NCBI RefSeq assembly: GCF_030732845.1
Contig: NZ_JASHKA010000001.1
Span: 434,001 to 498,000 of the forward strand
Length of the DNA: 64,000 nt
From: Roseibium sp. MMSF_3544
GTDB taxonomy: Bacteria; Pseudomonadota; Alphaproteobacteria; Rhizobiales; Stappiaceae
Direction of reading: 5' to 3'
In this document: positions 35,390 through 45,165 of the stretch, one piece after another
Position numbering within the stretch: position 1 is the stretch's first letter
How the letters are laid out: each line of letters begins with the position of its first letter
Notes under the pieces: generated by a model
What the model was told of the DNA's origin: nothing
The model's database searches: none
The model's input: the letters and a program-made list of their open reading frames with translations, nothing else
Program-made: the position numbers and the translations under genes

Positions 35390-36607
35390 CTAGAGCTCAG
35401 CCATGGCCTTTGCCAGGTTCTCGTCAATCTTGTCCAGGAAGCCTGTTGTTGTGAGCCAGGCTTGCTCCGGCCCCACGAGAAGCGCGAGATCCTTGGTCAT
35501 GTAGCCGGCTTCCACCGTGCTGATGCACACGCTTTCCAGCGTCTTAGCAAATCGCGCCAGCTTGTCGTTGTGATCCAGCTTTGCCCGGTGCGCGAGGCCG
35601 CGTGTCCAGGCGAAGATCGAGGCGATCGAATTGGTGGATGTGCTTTCGCCTTGCTGATGCTGCCGGTAGTGCCGGGTCACCGTGCCGTGGGCGGCTTCGG
35701 CCTCGACGGTTTTCCCGTCCGGGGTCATCAGAACAGAGGTCATCAGGCCGAGAGACCCAAATCCTTGCGCGACGGTGTCGGACTGGACGTCGCCATCGTA
35801 ATTCTTGCAGGCCCATACATAGCCGCCGGACCACTTGAGTGCGGAGGCGACCATGTCGTCGATAAGCCGGTGTTCGTACCAGATGCCGGCATCGGCGAAG
35901 GCGTCCTTGAACTCGGCTTCGTAGATCTCCTGGAAAATGTCCTTGAAGCGGCCGTCATAGGCTTTCAGGATCGTGTTCTTGGTGGACAGGTAACAGGGAA
36001 CCTTGCGCTGCAGCGCATAATTCATGGACGCGCGGGCAAAGTCGCGGATGGAGTCGTCCAGATTGTACATTGCCATCGCAACACCGGAGGAGGGCGCATC
36101 AAAAACGTCGCGTTCGATCTCGGTGCCGTCCTCGCCGACGAACTTGATCGTGAGCTTGCCCTTGCCCGGGAACGTGAAGTCGGTCGCCCGGTATTGGTCG
36201 CCGAAGGCGTGACGCCCAACAATGATTGGTTGCGTCCATCCAGGAACCAGGCGCGGCACGTTCTGCATGATGATGGGTTCGCGGAAGATCACGCCGCCGA
36301 GGATGTTGCGGATCGTGCCGTTGGGAGAGCGGTACATGCGCTTCAGACCGAACTCTTCCACGCGGGCTTCGTCCGGGGTGATGGTCGCGCATTTGATGCC
36401 GACGCCATGTTCCTTGATCGCGTTGGCGGCATCTACCGTGATCTGGTCATCGGTTTCGTCGCGTTTCTGGATCGAAAGATCGTAATAAAGAAGATCGACG
36501 TCGAGATAAGGATGGATCAGTTTTTCCTTGATGAACGCCCAGATGATGCGTGTCATCTCGTCGCCATCGAGTTCGACGACCGGATTGTCGACTTTGATCT
36601 TTGCCAT
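35390..36607 (-). CDS. icd: NADP-dependent isocitrate dehydrogenase (homodimeric type)
   Basis: A 405-residue IDH of the eukaryote-like homodimeric class. It oxidises isocitrate to 2-oxoglutarate with NADP+ in the TCA cycle. The N-terminus [32 protein letters not shown] and [20 protein letters not shown] with the metal-binding Asp region are typical. [20 protein letters not shown] binds the coenzyme. A second, monomeric IDH lies at 53937. The recA-alaS-icd neighbourhood is conserved in related genomes. Confidence 0.96.
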   Translation of the reverse strand: MAKIKVDNPVVELDGDEMTRIIWAFIKEKLIHPYLDVDLLYYDLSIQKRDETDDQITVDAANAIKEHGVGIKCATITPDEARVEEFGLKRMYRSPNGTIRNILGGVIFREPIIMQNVPRLVPGWTQPIIVGRHAFGDQYRATDFTFPGKGKLTIKFVGEDGTEIERDVFDAPSSGVAMAMYNLDDSIRDFARASMNYALQRKVPCYLSTKNTILKAYDGRFKDIFQEIYEAEFKDAFADAGIWYEHRLIDDMVASALKWSGGYVWACKNYDGDVQSDTVAQGFGSLGLMTSVLMTPDGKTVEAEAAHGTVTRHYRQHQQGESTSTNSIASIFAWTRGLAHRAKLDHNDKLARFAKTLESVCISTVEAGYMTKDLALLVGPEQAWLTTTGFLDKIDENLAKAMAEL

Positions 36608-37182
36608 GGACGGGTCTGCCTCGCGGAATGAGCTGCTGGGGTGGCGAAGGAGTTTCTACGGAACGTGTTGTACCGGAAAATTATTGTGTGCGCTTGTATG
36701 CAATATATTGACGCACGGCAACATCGATGTGGGCTTACCTGCAAAAAATTCCATGTTTGTTGGTCCTTCAGCGCGGGTTTCCGTCAAAGGCGTGGACATC
36801 GCCAGAAAATTTCGAATTATTTTGGAACTTTTTTCCCGGCTACGTGTTTGGTTAAGTAGGTCCAGTAATACTAAAGCCTCGGGTCTGCGGTGATTAACGC
36901 TCCGTTGCCTGCGTTGTTGTGTGTCCTCAAAAAATCAATCTCCATATAGTGTTTTCGTACTCGTTCACTTAAGTATGCATGGTGGTTTACTTTTTTTAAC
37001 TGTCATCATACGTGAATTGTATTCGCGTATGATTTAAGTTTTAAAAAATTATACTTTGTAATTTCTTTGGATGCATACCTTAGGTTGGTGGACGATCGCC
37101 GGGGGGTGAAGTCAGAGTGTTCGTGAATCGCCGCAGGAGTATCGATTTCGCGGATCTCTAGAAACCTGTTTTGCGAGGTTTA
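36608..37182. promoter_or_regulatory. AT-rich 575-base regulatory region of icd and the giant gene
   Basis: This divergent gap is visibly richer in A+T than the surrounding genes, especially 36900-37080. A 29-bp near-perfect palindrome lies at 37005-37033. ATGCAT palindromes occur at 36975-36980 and 37071-37076. No credible coding region is present. Several promoters are expected but none is assigned. Confidence 0.6.
37005..37033. promoter_or_regulatory. 29-bp palindrome upstream of the giant gene
   Basis: Left arm ATCATACGTGAAT (37005-37017), centre TGT, right arm ATTCGCGTATGAT (37021-37033). The arms pair at 12 of 13 positions. The length and symmetry suit a dimeric regulator operator; a hairpin is also possible. 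Confidence 0.55.
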
Positions 37183-40100
37183 ATGCATCCGGCATTTTCT
37201 TTTGGGTTCAGAAACGGACTGACCATTCCCAAAGCTGTTTTCGAAAGCTCCGTGGGTGCCAGCTTCAAATCCGGACGCTGGCAGTCGGATATTGTTCAGG
37301 GCGTGAACGCGTGCGATTCTGACGATGATGACGCGTTTGGCAGCGCTTCGTTCGGTGCGCGCTGGGTGCAGTTCATGGGTGCCGCACCGGCCTGGAAGAT
37401 TGTACGCGACCGGGTCGACACAGATGGGCAGAACGAGCGGGACGAAGCCCGCGAAGAGGATGAGCCCGTCGAAAACGGTCGGGATGCGGACGACGCGGAG
37501 GGTGCCGGCCCGCTGAAAGCGCTGCTTGACTCGCTGTTTGAGCAATCCAAACCTGGTGACGAGGAGACATCACCGGCCGCCGGTCAAGATGGGCGCGACG
37601 GTTCTGCCGGCACTGAGACGGGTACCGATCCGCGAACTGATCAGGACGAAAGAACCGATCCGAAGGCAAGCGAAGACGAGGGCGGGGCACCCGGTTTCGA
37701 AGCCTTTGCGCCGGTTGTTCTTGAAGATGGAACAATCCTTCACGATCAGGGATGTCCGTGCCTTGGCTGCGGTTTGCGCGAAGAGAGCGAGATTGTTGTC
37801 AACGCGGAAACGGACGGCGGCGCTGTCGCAACAGTCACGTCTGCCGCCGCCGCAACCCTTGGGGACATGGCCGACTACCTGACCAGCGGCTACTGGGCCG
37901 ACAGGGGGCTGAACCTTTCCAATTCACGCGGTACCTTGTCCCACAACCTCGGGTCTTCGGGCACGGACGCCAACAACGGCGTTCTCTACTACAATGTGTC
38001 CGGCTACTCGTCGGACAGCAATGGTCTGACCGATGCGCGCGCCTTTCTCGTGCGCGAAGCGTTCAAGCTGTTCGAGGCGACGCTCGGTATCGACTTTGAG
38101 GAAACGACGTCGACAAACACGTCGGAAGTCGACTTCTTCTTCAGCGACAACTCTTCCGGCGCCTATGCCAACTACAGCTATTACAGCAACGGCACGATCG
38201 CTGTCGGATATGTGAACGTCGCCAGCTCCTGGTCAGGTGGAACCTCGACCTACAACGACTACACCCTTCAGACAATTCTGCACGAGATCGGCCACGCGCT
38301 CGGCTTGGGTCACCAGGGAAACTACAACGGTTCAGCCACTTTTGGCGTGAGCAACACGTTCGACAACGACAGCTGGCAAGCGTCCATGATGTCGTATTTC
38401 AGCCAGACGGAGAATACGAACGTCAACGCATCGGGGGCCTATCTGCAAACACCCATGTCGGTCGACTGGATGGCGCTTGATGCGCTTTATGGATCGCAAG
38501 GCTACGGTGTATCGAACGCGTTTACCGAGAACACGACCTGGGGCTTCAATACTACCGTCACGTCCGATGTCAGCGATATCTGGGCGCAATGGTCGAATTA
38601 CGCGAATGTCACCGCGTCGACGATCGTTGACGGTGGCGGCATCGATACGCTTGATCTGTCCGGCTACGGCAACAATTCGGTGATCAACCTCGCCCCGAGC
38701 GACAGCCAATCCACAATGCCGTCCACGTCCAGCATTGGCGGCAGAACCGGGAACCTGACAATCGCGGAAGGGACGATCATCGAAAACGCCATTGGCGGCT
38801 CGGGGTCGGAAACCTTCTACGGCAACAGCGCCGACAACACACTGACCGGCAATGGCGGCAACGACACGTTCCACGACAGCGCGGGCGACGATACGTATCT
38901 GGGTGGATCCGGAACCGATACGGTTCTCTTTGAAGGGGCCTTTTCAGACTACAGTTTTTCCGTCAGCGGTTCGTTCCTGCAGGTGATCAACGTCGCCGTT
39001 GACCTCGTGCACACTTCCGTCGAATGGCTTGGCTTTTCCGACCAGACGCTCACATATCAGGAGATCGTCGACTCACTCACGTCCGGCGGTAATACGGCGC
39101 CCGAGGCATCGGATGACAGCTATTCCGTCGATGAGGATGTCATGCTCACCGGCCGGAACCTGCTTTCCAACGATACGGACGCAGACGGCGACGGGCTGAC
39201 GATCGCGACCGTCAACGGCAGCGCAGTGACATTCGGCGAAGAGATTGCACTGACATCCGGTGCGACGCTGATCGTGAATGCCGATGGCACATTCTCCTAT
39301 GACCAGAATGGCGCATTCGACGATCTGGGTGACGGGGAGACTGCGGACGACAGTTTCACATACACGGTCAGTGACGGTGAGGATACATCCGATGCGGCGA
39401 CCGTTTCGCTGACGATCAACGGCATTCAGGACAACAGGGCGCCGGTTGCTGATAACGACGGCTTTACGGTTGGCGAAGACGACACTCTGACGGGTCAGAA
39501 CCTGTTCGCCAATGACACTGACGCGGATGGCGACGGGCTCACCGTTGTCGAGGTCAATGGTCTGGCAGGCGTTGTCGGCAACCAGATCACGCTCGGTTCT
39601 GGTGCGCTGTTGCAGGTGAACGCCGACGGCACTTTTGACTACGATCCGAACGGTGTCTTCGACGATCTGAACTCCGGTGAGACGGGTACCGACAGTTTCA
39701 GCTACCAGGTCTCCGATGGAAACGGCGGTTTTGATACAGCAACGGTAACGCTGACCATCGAAGGATCCGACGACAATACTGCGCCGGTTGCAGATAACGA
39801 CGGCTTCACGGTCGGCGAAGACGACAGTCTGACGGCGCAGAACCTGTTCGCCAATGACAGTGATGCGGATGGCGACGGGCTCACCGTTGTCGAGGTCAAT
39901 GGTCAGGCAGGCGGTGTCGACAACCAGATCACGCTCGGCTCTGGTGCGCTGTTGAAGGTGAACGCCGACGGCACCTTTGATTACGACCCGAACGGTGCCT
40001 TCGACGATCTGAACTCCGGTGAGACGGGCACCGACAGTTTCAGCTACCAGGTCTCAGATGGAAACGGCGGTTTCGATACAGCAACGGTGACGCTGACCAT

Positions 40101-43100
40101 CGAGGGGTCCGACGACAACACTGCGCCGGTTGCAGATAACGACGGCTTTACGGTTGGCGAAGACGACAGTCTGACGGGTCAGAACCTGTTCGCCAATGAC
40201 AGTGATGCGGATGGCGACGGGCTCACCGTTGTCGAGGTCAATGGTCTGGCAGGCGGCGTCGGCAACCAGATCACGCTCGGTTCTGGTGCGCTGTTGAAGG
40301 TGAACGCCGACGGCACTTTTGACTACGATCCGAACGGTGTCTTCGACGATCTGAACTCCGGTGAGACGGGTACCGACAGTTTCAGCTACCAAGTCTCCGA
40401 TGGAAACGGCGGTTTTGATACAGCAACGGTAACGCTGACCATCGAAGGATCCGACGACAATACTGCGCCCGTTGCCCAAAACGATACGGCGACGATCACG
40501 GAAGACGTCGGGCCGACCAATCTCGACGTTCTTCTCAATGACAGCGATCCGGAAAATGATGTTCTGACGATCACGTCGATCAACGGGCAGCCGATCACGA
40601 GCGGTGGCACAGTCACCCTGGCTTCCGGTGCAAGCGTCAAGCTGAATGCCGATGGAACGCTGGATTACAATCAGAACGGCGTCTTCGACAGCCTGGATGG
40701 CGACGAGGCAACCGACGACGGATTTTCCTATACGATCAGCGACGGAGAATTCACGTCGGACGCGTTCGTCGCGCTCACCATTGAAGGCGTGCATGACAAT
40801 GAGGCGCCCGTCGCCCAGAACGATACGGCGACAATCATAGAAGACGTTGGTCCAACAAATCTGAACGTTCTTCTCAACGACACCGATCCGGAAAATGACG
40901 TTCTGACGATCACGTCGATCAACGGGCAGCCGATTACGAGCGGTGGCACAGTCACTCTGGCCTCCGGTGCGAGCGTCACGCTGAATGCCGGCGGCACGCT
41001 GGATTACAATCAGAACGGTGTTTTCGACAGCCTGGATGGCGACGAGGCAACCAACGACGGATTTTTCTATACGATCAGCGATGGAGAATTCACATCGGAT
41101 GCGTCCGTCACGCTCACCATCGAAGGCGTGCATGACAATGAAGCACCGGTCGCCCAGAACGATGCGGCCACGATCACCGAAGATGTTGGCCCGACCAATC
41201 TGGACGTGCTTTCCAACGACAGTGATCCGGAAAATGACGCGCTGACGATCACCTCAATCGATGGTCAGCCGATATCGGTAAACCAGACCGTTGTTCTGGC
41301 GTCCGGCGCGAGCGTTACGCTGAACGCCGACGGCACGCTGGATTACAATCAGAATGGCATGTTCGACAGTCTTGGCGATGCCGAGGCAGGCACGCAGATC
41401 TTCACCTATACTGTCAGCGACGGAGAATTCACGTCAGCTGAGGCGACCGTTACGCTCACCATCGAAGGCGTGCAGGACATTGAAGCGCCGGTTGCAGCAG
41501 ACGATTCAGGCGTTGTTGCGGAAGACGTTGTTCTGAGCAATCTTGACGTGCTTGGGAACGACAGCGATCCGGCAAATTCGAGCCTGAGCATTACGTCGAT
41601 TGATGGCCAGGTGATTACACCAGGCGGGTCCGTTGACCTGGCCTCTGGGGCAACCGTCACGCTGAACTTGGACGGTACTCTGGACTATAATCAGAACGGT
41701 ATCTTCGACAGCCTCGATGATGGCGAAACCGCGACGGCGACGTTCTCCTACACGGTCTCGAACGGTACCTTCTCCAGCACAGCGGATGTGTCGCTTACCA
41801 TCAACGGGGTTTCCGACAATTCCGATCCTGATGCGTCTGACGATGCCTTCGCGGTCGGCGAGGACGATGTGCTGACCGGCCAGAGCCTGTTTGCGAATGA
41901 TACGGACGCGGACGGTGACAGCCTGACGATCGTTGAGATCGACGGCGAAGCCATTGAATTCGGCGAAGCAATCACGCTTGATTCCGGCGCACTGCTGACG
42001 ATCAACGCCGACGGGACCTTCGACTACGACCCGAACAATGTCTTCAACGGACTGAATGACGGTCAGTCGGCCGCCGATGGCTTCACTTATCGCGTGTCGG
42101 ACGGCAATGGCGGTTTCGACGAAGCGAACGTGAGCCTGACGATCAACGGATCCGATGACAACACGGCACCTGTTGCCGGGGACGACGGCTTTACGGTCGG
42201 CGAAGACGATGTGCTGACCGGCCAGAGCCTGTTTGCGAATGATACCGATGCGGACGGCGACAGTCTCACAATTGTTGAGATCAACGGCGCAGCAATCGAA
42301 TTCGGTGAAGCAATCACGCTTAATTCCGGTGCGCTGCTCACCATCAATGCAGACGGAACCTTTGACTACGACCCGAACAATGTCTTCAGCGACCTGAATG
42401 ACGGACAGTCGGCCGCTGACGGGTTCACCTACCGCGTGTCTGACGGCAACGGCGGTTTCGACGAAGCGAATGTGAGTCTGACGATCAACGGATCCGATGA
42501 CAATACGGCACCAGTTGCCGGTGATGACGGCTTTACGGTTGGCGAAAGCGCTGCTTTGAACGGCCAGAACCTGTTTGCAAACGATACGGATGCGGACGGT
42601 GACGGGCTCACGGTTGTCGGCGTCAACGGCGTCGAAGGTTCGGTGGGCAACACGATTACACTCGGCTCGGGTGCGCTGCTGACGGTGAACGCCGACGGAA
42701 CGTTCGACTATGATCCGAACGGTGCCTTCAACGACTTGAATTCCGGTGAAACGGCTACCGACAGCTTCGAATATCAGGTCTCCGACGGGAACGGCGGCTT
42801 TGACACGGCGATGGTAAACCTCACGATTGAGGGAGAAACGCCGCCTGTGGACGATCCTGCAGACGATCCTGCGCCTGTTCCGGAACCCGTTTCAGACGAT
42901 CCTGTCGTTATTGACTTTGAAGGTCTGGCACCGGGCGCCTATACGGGCGAAGCGGGACTTTCGTCTTCCGGCATCGATGTTACGACGGCAGGCCAATTGT
43001 CGGGCAATCTGTCAGGCGTCACCTCCGGTTTCTCGATTACGGCCGATGATGGTGGGGATTTCGATCTCGACAGCCTGTTGCTGCAGTCGGTGACGCGGCG

Positions 43101-44043
43101 CGCCCGCGTTACGGTTGAAGCTTACGACGACGGCGTGCTGGTTGGCTCCATGACGGTCAGGATCCGTTCGAATGGTGTCTACGAGCTGAAACTCGACGAA
43201 CGTTTCGACAGTGTCGACGAAATCGTGGTGAGCAGCCGAAGAGACAAGCCCTTCTATGTCGACGACATATCCCTGATGATGGAGACGACAGGCACGGCAA
43301 GCGGCAACCAGACGCCACTTGCAGCAAACGACTATTACCAGACCGGTGAGGGTGCTTCCGTTTCGGGCCACCTTTTGCTGAATGACAGCGATGCGGACGG
43401 CAATGAGATCTCGCTGATGTCGCTGGCAGGGCAGGCGACCGGCGTGGCAATCCTTGCGTCCGGAGCCATCGTGACATTCGCAGACGACGGCACTTTCACC
43501 TACGATCCGAACGGTGCCTTCAACGGACTTTACGACGGTGAGACAGCAACCGACACCTTTGTCTACGAAATTTCAGACGGCAATGGCGGGACTGATACCG
43601 GCGAGGTGGAAATCACGATCGAAGGCGACGGCAAGCCGCCCGAAGAGGTTCAAATCGGTTTTGAGGCCGGTGTCACCTGTTCTCCGTTTGAGGAGGAAGA
43701 CGGTTTCGTCTTCACCGATACTTATGTCACCACGCGCAAGCGCGGTGTCTCGGAAGGCGAACAGGCAAGTCACAGCATTGGCAACAGTCTTTCGTTTGCG
43801 CGCGCGGATGGCGAGAGCTTCGATTTTGAGAGCGCCGTCTTTACGGCTCTCGGCCGTGGCAAGGTGAACGTGACTGTTGAAGGTTATCTCGACGGGGAGC
43901 TGGTCGGCAGCGACGAATTCTTCTTCCGGGCAAACCGGGAAAAGACGAAGCTGCTCTCCGATGAGATTTTTGATGAGGTGGATGAGGTCGTCGTCACGGC
44001 GGACAACGGGATCATTATCGACGATCTGAACCTGTTCGTCTGA
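37183..44043 (+). CDS. Giant RTX/cadherin-repeat protein with M10 metalloprotease domain
   Basis: A 2286-residue secreted protein. N-terminal ~180 residues are acidic and disordered, with a DQGCPCLGCG motif. The serralysin-type protease has HEIGHALGLGH (residues 367-377) and a Met-turn SMMSY (401-405). Short RTX repeats follow (about 538-582, GGNDTF/GDDTYLGG). From residue 637 run twelve Ca-binding cadherin-like repeats of ~114 residues (NDTDADGDGL signature). Two copies of a ~130-residue module close the protein. No Sec signal is seen; type I secretion is likely, but no transporter genes are near. The ATG at 37183 follows GAGG; a TTG at 37171 is alternative. Confidence 0.92.
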   Translation: MHPAFSFGFRNGLTIPKAVFESSVGASFKSGRWQSDIVQGVNACDSDDDDAFGSASFGARWVQFMGAAPAWKIVRDRVDTDGQNERDEAREEDEPVENGRDADDAEGAGPLKALLDSLFEQSKPGDEETSPAAGQDGRDGSAGTETGTDPRTDQDERTDPKASEDEGGAPGFEAFAPVVLEDGTILHDQGCPCLGCGLREESEIVVNAETDGGAVATVTSAAAATLGDMADYLTSGYWADRGLNLSNSRGTLSHNLGSSGTDANNGVLYYNVSGYSSDSNGLTDARAFLVREAFKLFEATLGIDFEETTSTNTSEVDFFFSDNSSGAYANYSYYSNGTIAVGYVNVASSWSGGTSTYNDYTLQTILHEIGHALGLGHQGNYNGSATFGVSNTFDNDSWQASMMSYFSQTENTNVNASGAYLQTPMSVDWMALDALYGSQGYGVSNAFTENTTWGFNTTVTSDVSDIWAQWSNYANVTASTIVDGGGIDTLDLSGYGNNSVINLAPSDSQSTMPSTSSIGGRTGNLTIAEGTIIENAIGGSGSETFYGNSADNTLTGNGGNDTFHDSAGDDTYLGGSGTDTVLFEGAFSDYSFSVSGSFLQVINVAVDLVHTSVEWLGFSDQTLTYQEIVDSLTSGGNTAPEASDDSYSVDEDVMLTGRNLLSNDTDADGDGLTIATVNGSAVTFGEEIALTSGATLIVNADGTFSYDQNGAFDDLGDGETADDSFTYTVSDGEDTSDAATVSLTINGIQDNRAPVADNDGFTVGEDDTLTGQNLFANDTDADGDGLTVVEVNGLAGVVGNQITLGSGALLQVNADGTFDYDPNGVFDDLNSGETGTDSFSYQVSDGNGGFDTATVTLTIEGSDDNTAPVADNDGFTVGEDDSLTAQNLFANDSDADGDGLTVVEVNGQAGGVDNQITLGSGALLKVNADGTFDYDPNGAFDDLNSGETGTDSFSYQVSDGNGGFDTATVTLTIEGSDDNTAPVADNDGFTVGEDDSLTGQNLFANDSDADGDGLTVVEVNGLAGGVGNQITLGSGALLKVNADGTFDYDPNGVFDDLNSGETGTDSFSYQVSDGNGGFDTATVTLTIEGSDDNTAPVAQNDTATITEDVGPTNLDVLLNDSDPENDVLTITSINGQPITSGGTVTLASGASVKLNADGTLDYNQNGVFDSLDGDEATDDGFSYTISDGEFTSDAFVALTIEGVHDNEAPVAQNDTATIIEDVGPTNLNVLLNDTDPENDVLTITSINGQPITSGGTVTLASGASVTLNAGGTLDYNQNGVFDSLDGDEATNDGFFYTISDGEFTSDASVTLTIEGVHDNEAPVAQNDAATITEDVGPTNLDVLSNDSDPENDALTITSIDGQPISVNQTVVLASGASVTLNADGTLDYNQNGMFDSLGDAEAGTQIFTYTVSDGEFTSAEATVTLTIEGVQDIEAPVAADDSGVVAEDVVLSNLDVLGNDSDPANSSLSITSIDGQVITPGGSVDLASGATVTLNLDGTLDYNQNGIFDSLDDGETATATFSYTVSNGTFSSTADVSLTINGVSDNSDPDASDDAFAVGEDDVLTGQSLFANDTDADGDSLTIVEIDGEAIEFGEAITLDSGALLTINADGTFDYDPNNVFNGLNDGQSAADGFTYRVSDGNGGFDEANVSLTINGSDDNTAPVAGDDGFTVGEDDVLTGQSLFANDTDADGDSLTIVEINGAAIEFGEAITLNSGALLTINADGTFDYDPNNVFSDLNDGQSAADGFTYRVSDGNGGFDEANVSLTINGSDDNTAPVAGDDGFTVGESAALNGQNLFANDTDADGDGLTVVGVNGVEGSVGNTITLGSGALLTVNADGTFDYDPNGAFNDLNSGETATDSFEYQVSDGNGGFDTAMVNLTIEGETPPVDDPADDPAPVPEPVSDDPVVIDFEGLAPGAYTGEAGLSSSGIDVTTAGQLSGNLSGVTSGFSITADDGGDFDLDSLLLQSVTRRARVTVEAYDDGVLVGSMTVRIRSNGVYELKLDERFDSVDEIVVSSRRDKPFYVDDISLMMETTGTASGNQTPLAANDYYQTGEGASVSGHLLLNDSDADGNEISLMSLAGQATGVAILASGAIVTFADDGTFTYDPNGAFNGLYDGETATDTFVYEISDGNGGTDTGEVEITIEGDGKPPEEVQIGFEAGVTCSPFEEEDGFVFTDTYVTTRKRGVSEGEQASHSIGNSLSFARADGESFDFESAVFTALGRGKVNVTVEGYLDGELVGSDEFFFRANREKTKLLSDEIFDEVDEVVVTADNGIIIDDLNLFV
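39091..42840 (+). repeat. Eleven tandem 339-342-base cadherin-like coding repeats
   Basis: Units begin at 39091, 39433, 39775, 40117, 40459, 40798, 41137, 41479, 41818, 42160 and 42502; a twelfth, separated copy begins at 43306. The period is 342 bases with three 339-base units. Units 2-4 are almost identical in DNA, units 5-7 form a second group and units 9-11 a third, showing stepwise duplication. Confidence 0.95.
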
Positions 44044-44072
44044 CCTCGGAGGTTAAGCAGGGCGGTGAGGGC

Positions 44073-44112
44073 AGTGGCAGGCTGGGCGAACGCCCGGTCT
44101 GCCACTCTTTTT
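44073..44112 (+). terminator. Terminator of the giant gene
   Basis: AGTGGCAG (44073-44080) pairs with CTGCCACT (44099-44106), with an inner GGGCG/CGCCC stem, followed by CTTTTTG. It lies 30 bases after the stop and also serves as the end of the convergent HAD gene. Confidence 0.85.
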
Positions 44113-44125
44113 GCGGAGCGCGTTC

Positions 44126-44827
44126 TTACCGGAAATACCCGGCCAGATCCGCGGCACTTTCCAAAATCACATCCGCAAGGTGTTCCAGGTCCTGCCTTCG
44201 GCTTGTTCCCGTGAGGACGCCTATTGTCAGCCCGGCGCCGGCAGCCCGGGCCATTTCGATATCGTGGGTGTTGTCGCCGATAACAGCGATGACCGACGGC
44301 GGCAGCCCGATTGCTGCGGCAAATCCATGCACCATGCCGGGTTCCGGCTTGGGTCCGTGGCCGGTGTCGTATCCGGTCACGAACTCGAATTTCGGAGCCA
44401 GTCCAGACCCCTCCAGGAAGGCCCGGATGGCAGCTTCGCTGTCACTGGAGGCAACCCCAAGCCTGAAACCGCGCTCAAGAAGGACTTCAATCGCCTGCGG
44501 AACGCCGGGCAGGGGCACGGCATCATGCATGCTGTCGATAAAGATGCGGTCGAGTTCTGCCGCAAGGTCGCGCGGGGTAAAATTCGCCCCCTCGGCAATC
44601 CAGGCACTCGCGATCTCTTCCGAGTTTCCGGCCGCCAGTAGCGATCCTGACGTGGCCCTGCGCGTTTCCAGGTCCATACCGCCATGCTCCAGAAAACGTT
44701 CTGCTGTTTTCGCATCGCCTCGGGCGACCCACATAGCCGCTTTTTCATAGGCTGGCGCCCAGGTCGCATCGAAATCGAGCAATGTGCCGTCCTTGTCAAA
44801 GAGGATCGCCTTTATGTCTCTACTCAT
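44126..44827 (-). CDS. HAD family hydrolase (phosphoglycolate phosphatase-like)
   Basis: A 233-residue HAD phosphatase. Motif I is LFDKDGTLLD with nucleophile and acid/base Asp; motif II is GVASSDS; motif III/IV are KPEPGM and VIGDNTHDIEMARAAGA. The ATG at 44827 (MSRDIKAILFDKDGT) gives the canonical start; a longer reading to 44908 is unlikely. It resembles Gph but the substrate is uncertain. Confidence 0.9.
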   Translation of the reverse strand: MSRDIKAILFDKDGTLLDFDATWAPAYEKAAMWVARGDAKTAERFLEHGGMDLETRRATSGSLLAAGNSEEIASAWIAEGANFTPRDLAAELDRIFIDSMHDAVPLPGVPQAIEVLLERGFRLGVASSDSEAAIRAFLEGSGLAPKFEFVTGYDTGHGPKPEPGMVHGFAAAIGLPPSVIAVIGDNTHDIEMARAAGAGLTIGVLTGTSRRQDLEHLADVILESAADLAGYFR

Positions 44828-45165
44828 TGCCGTGTGCCATCTGCCTTGAGCGGTTTTCTGATCTGACGGCAGCTTATCGTCAGCGGTGTACCGGGTGTCA
44901 AAGGTCATTCGGCGGAAGAAAAACGACTGCGTGAAAAGTTGTTTCTCTTGCGCCTGAAATTACAGCCATTTTGTACTGGATTGCTTGTCCGAAACCTCTG
45001 TCTGAAGGCCTGTCCGACTGCGGGTCAATAAAATTCTTTCGGGTAGTATTGCGGGCAAACCGCTGTCGGTTGAGTATGATCCGACATACGTCAAGAGCAA
45101 TAGTCAGCTAAACCCAAGCAAAAACACTTTTTTTGAAGCAGAAGTTGACTTCAGGGAGTGGTTCA

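Noticed and set aside
35297..36631. 444-codon open frame opposite icd
   Set aside because: Antisense to a well-conserved dehydrogenase.
40054..41133. 359-codon open frame opposite the giant gene repeats
   Set aside because: Arises from the repeat periodicity; no start signal or domain.
39091..42840. Satellite-like DNA repeat
   Set aside because: The 342-base period is in frame and encodes cadherin-like domains, so it is protein-level repetition.
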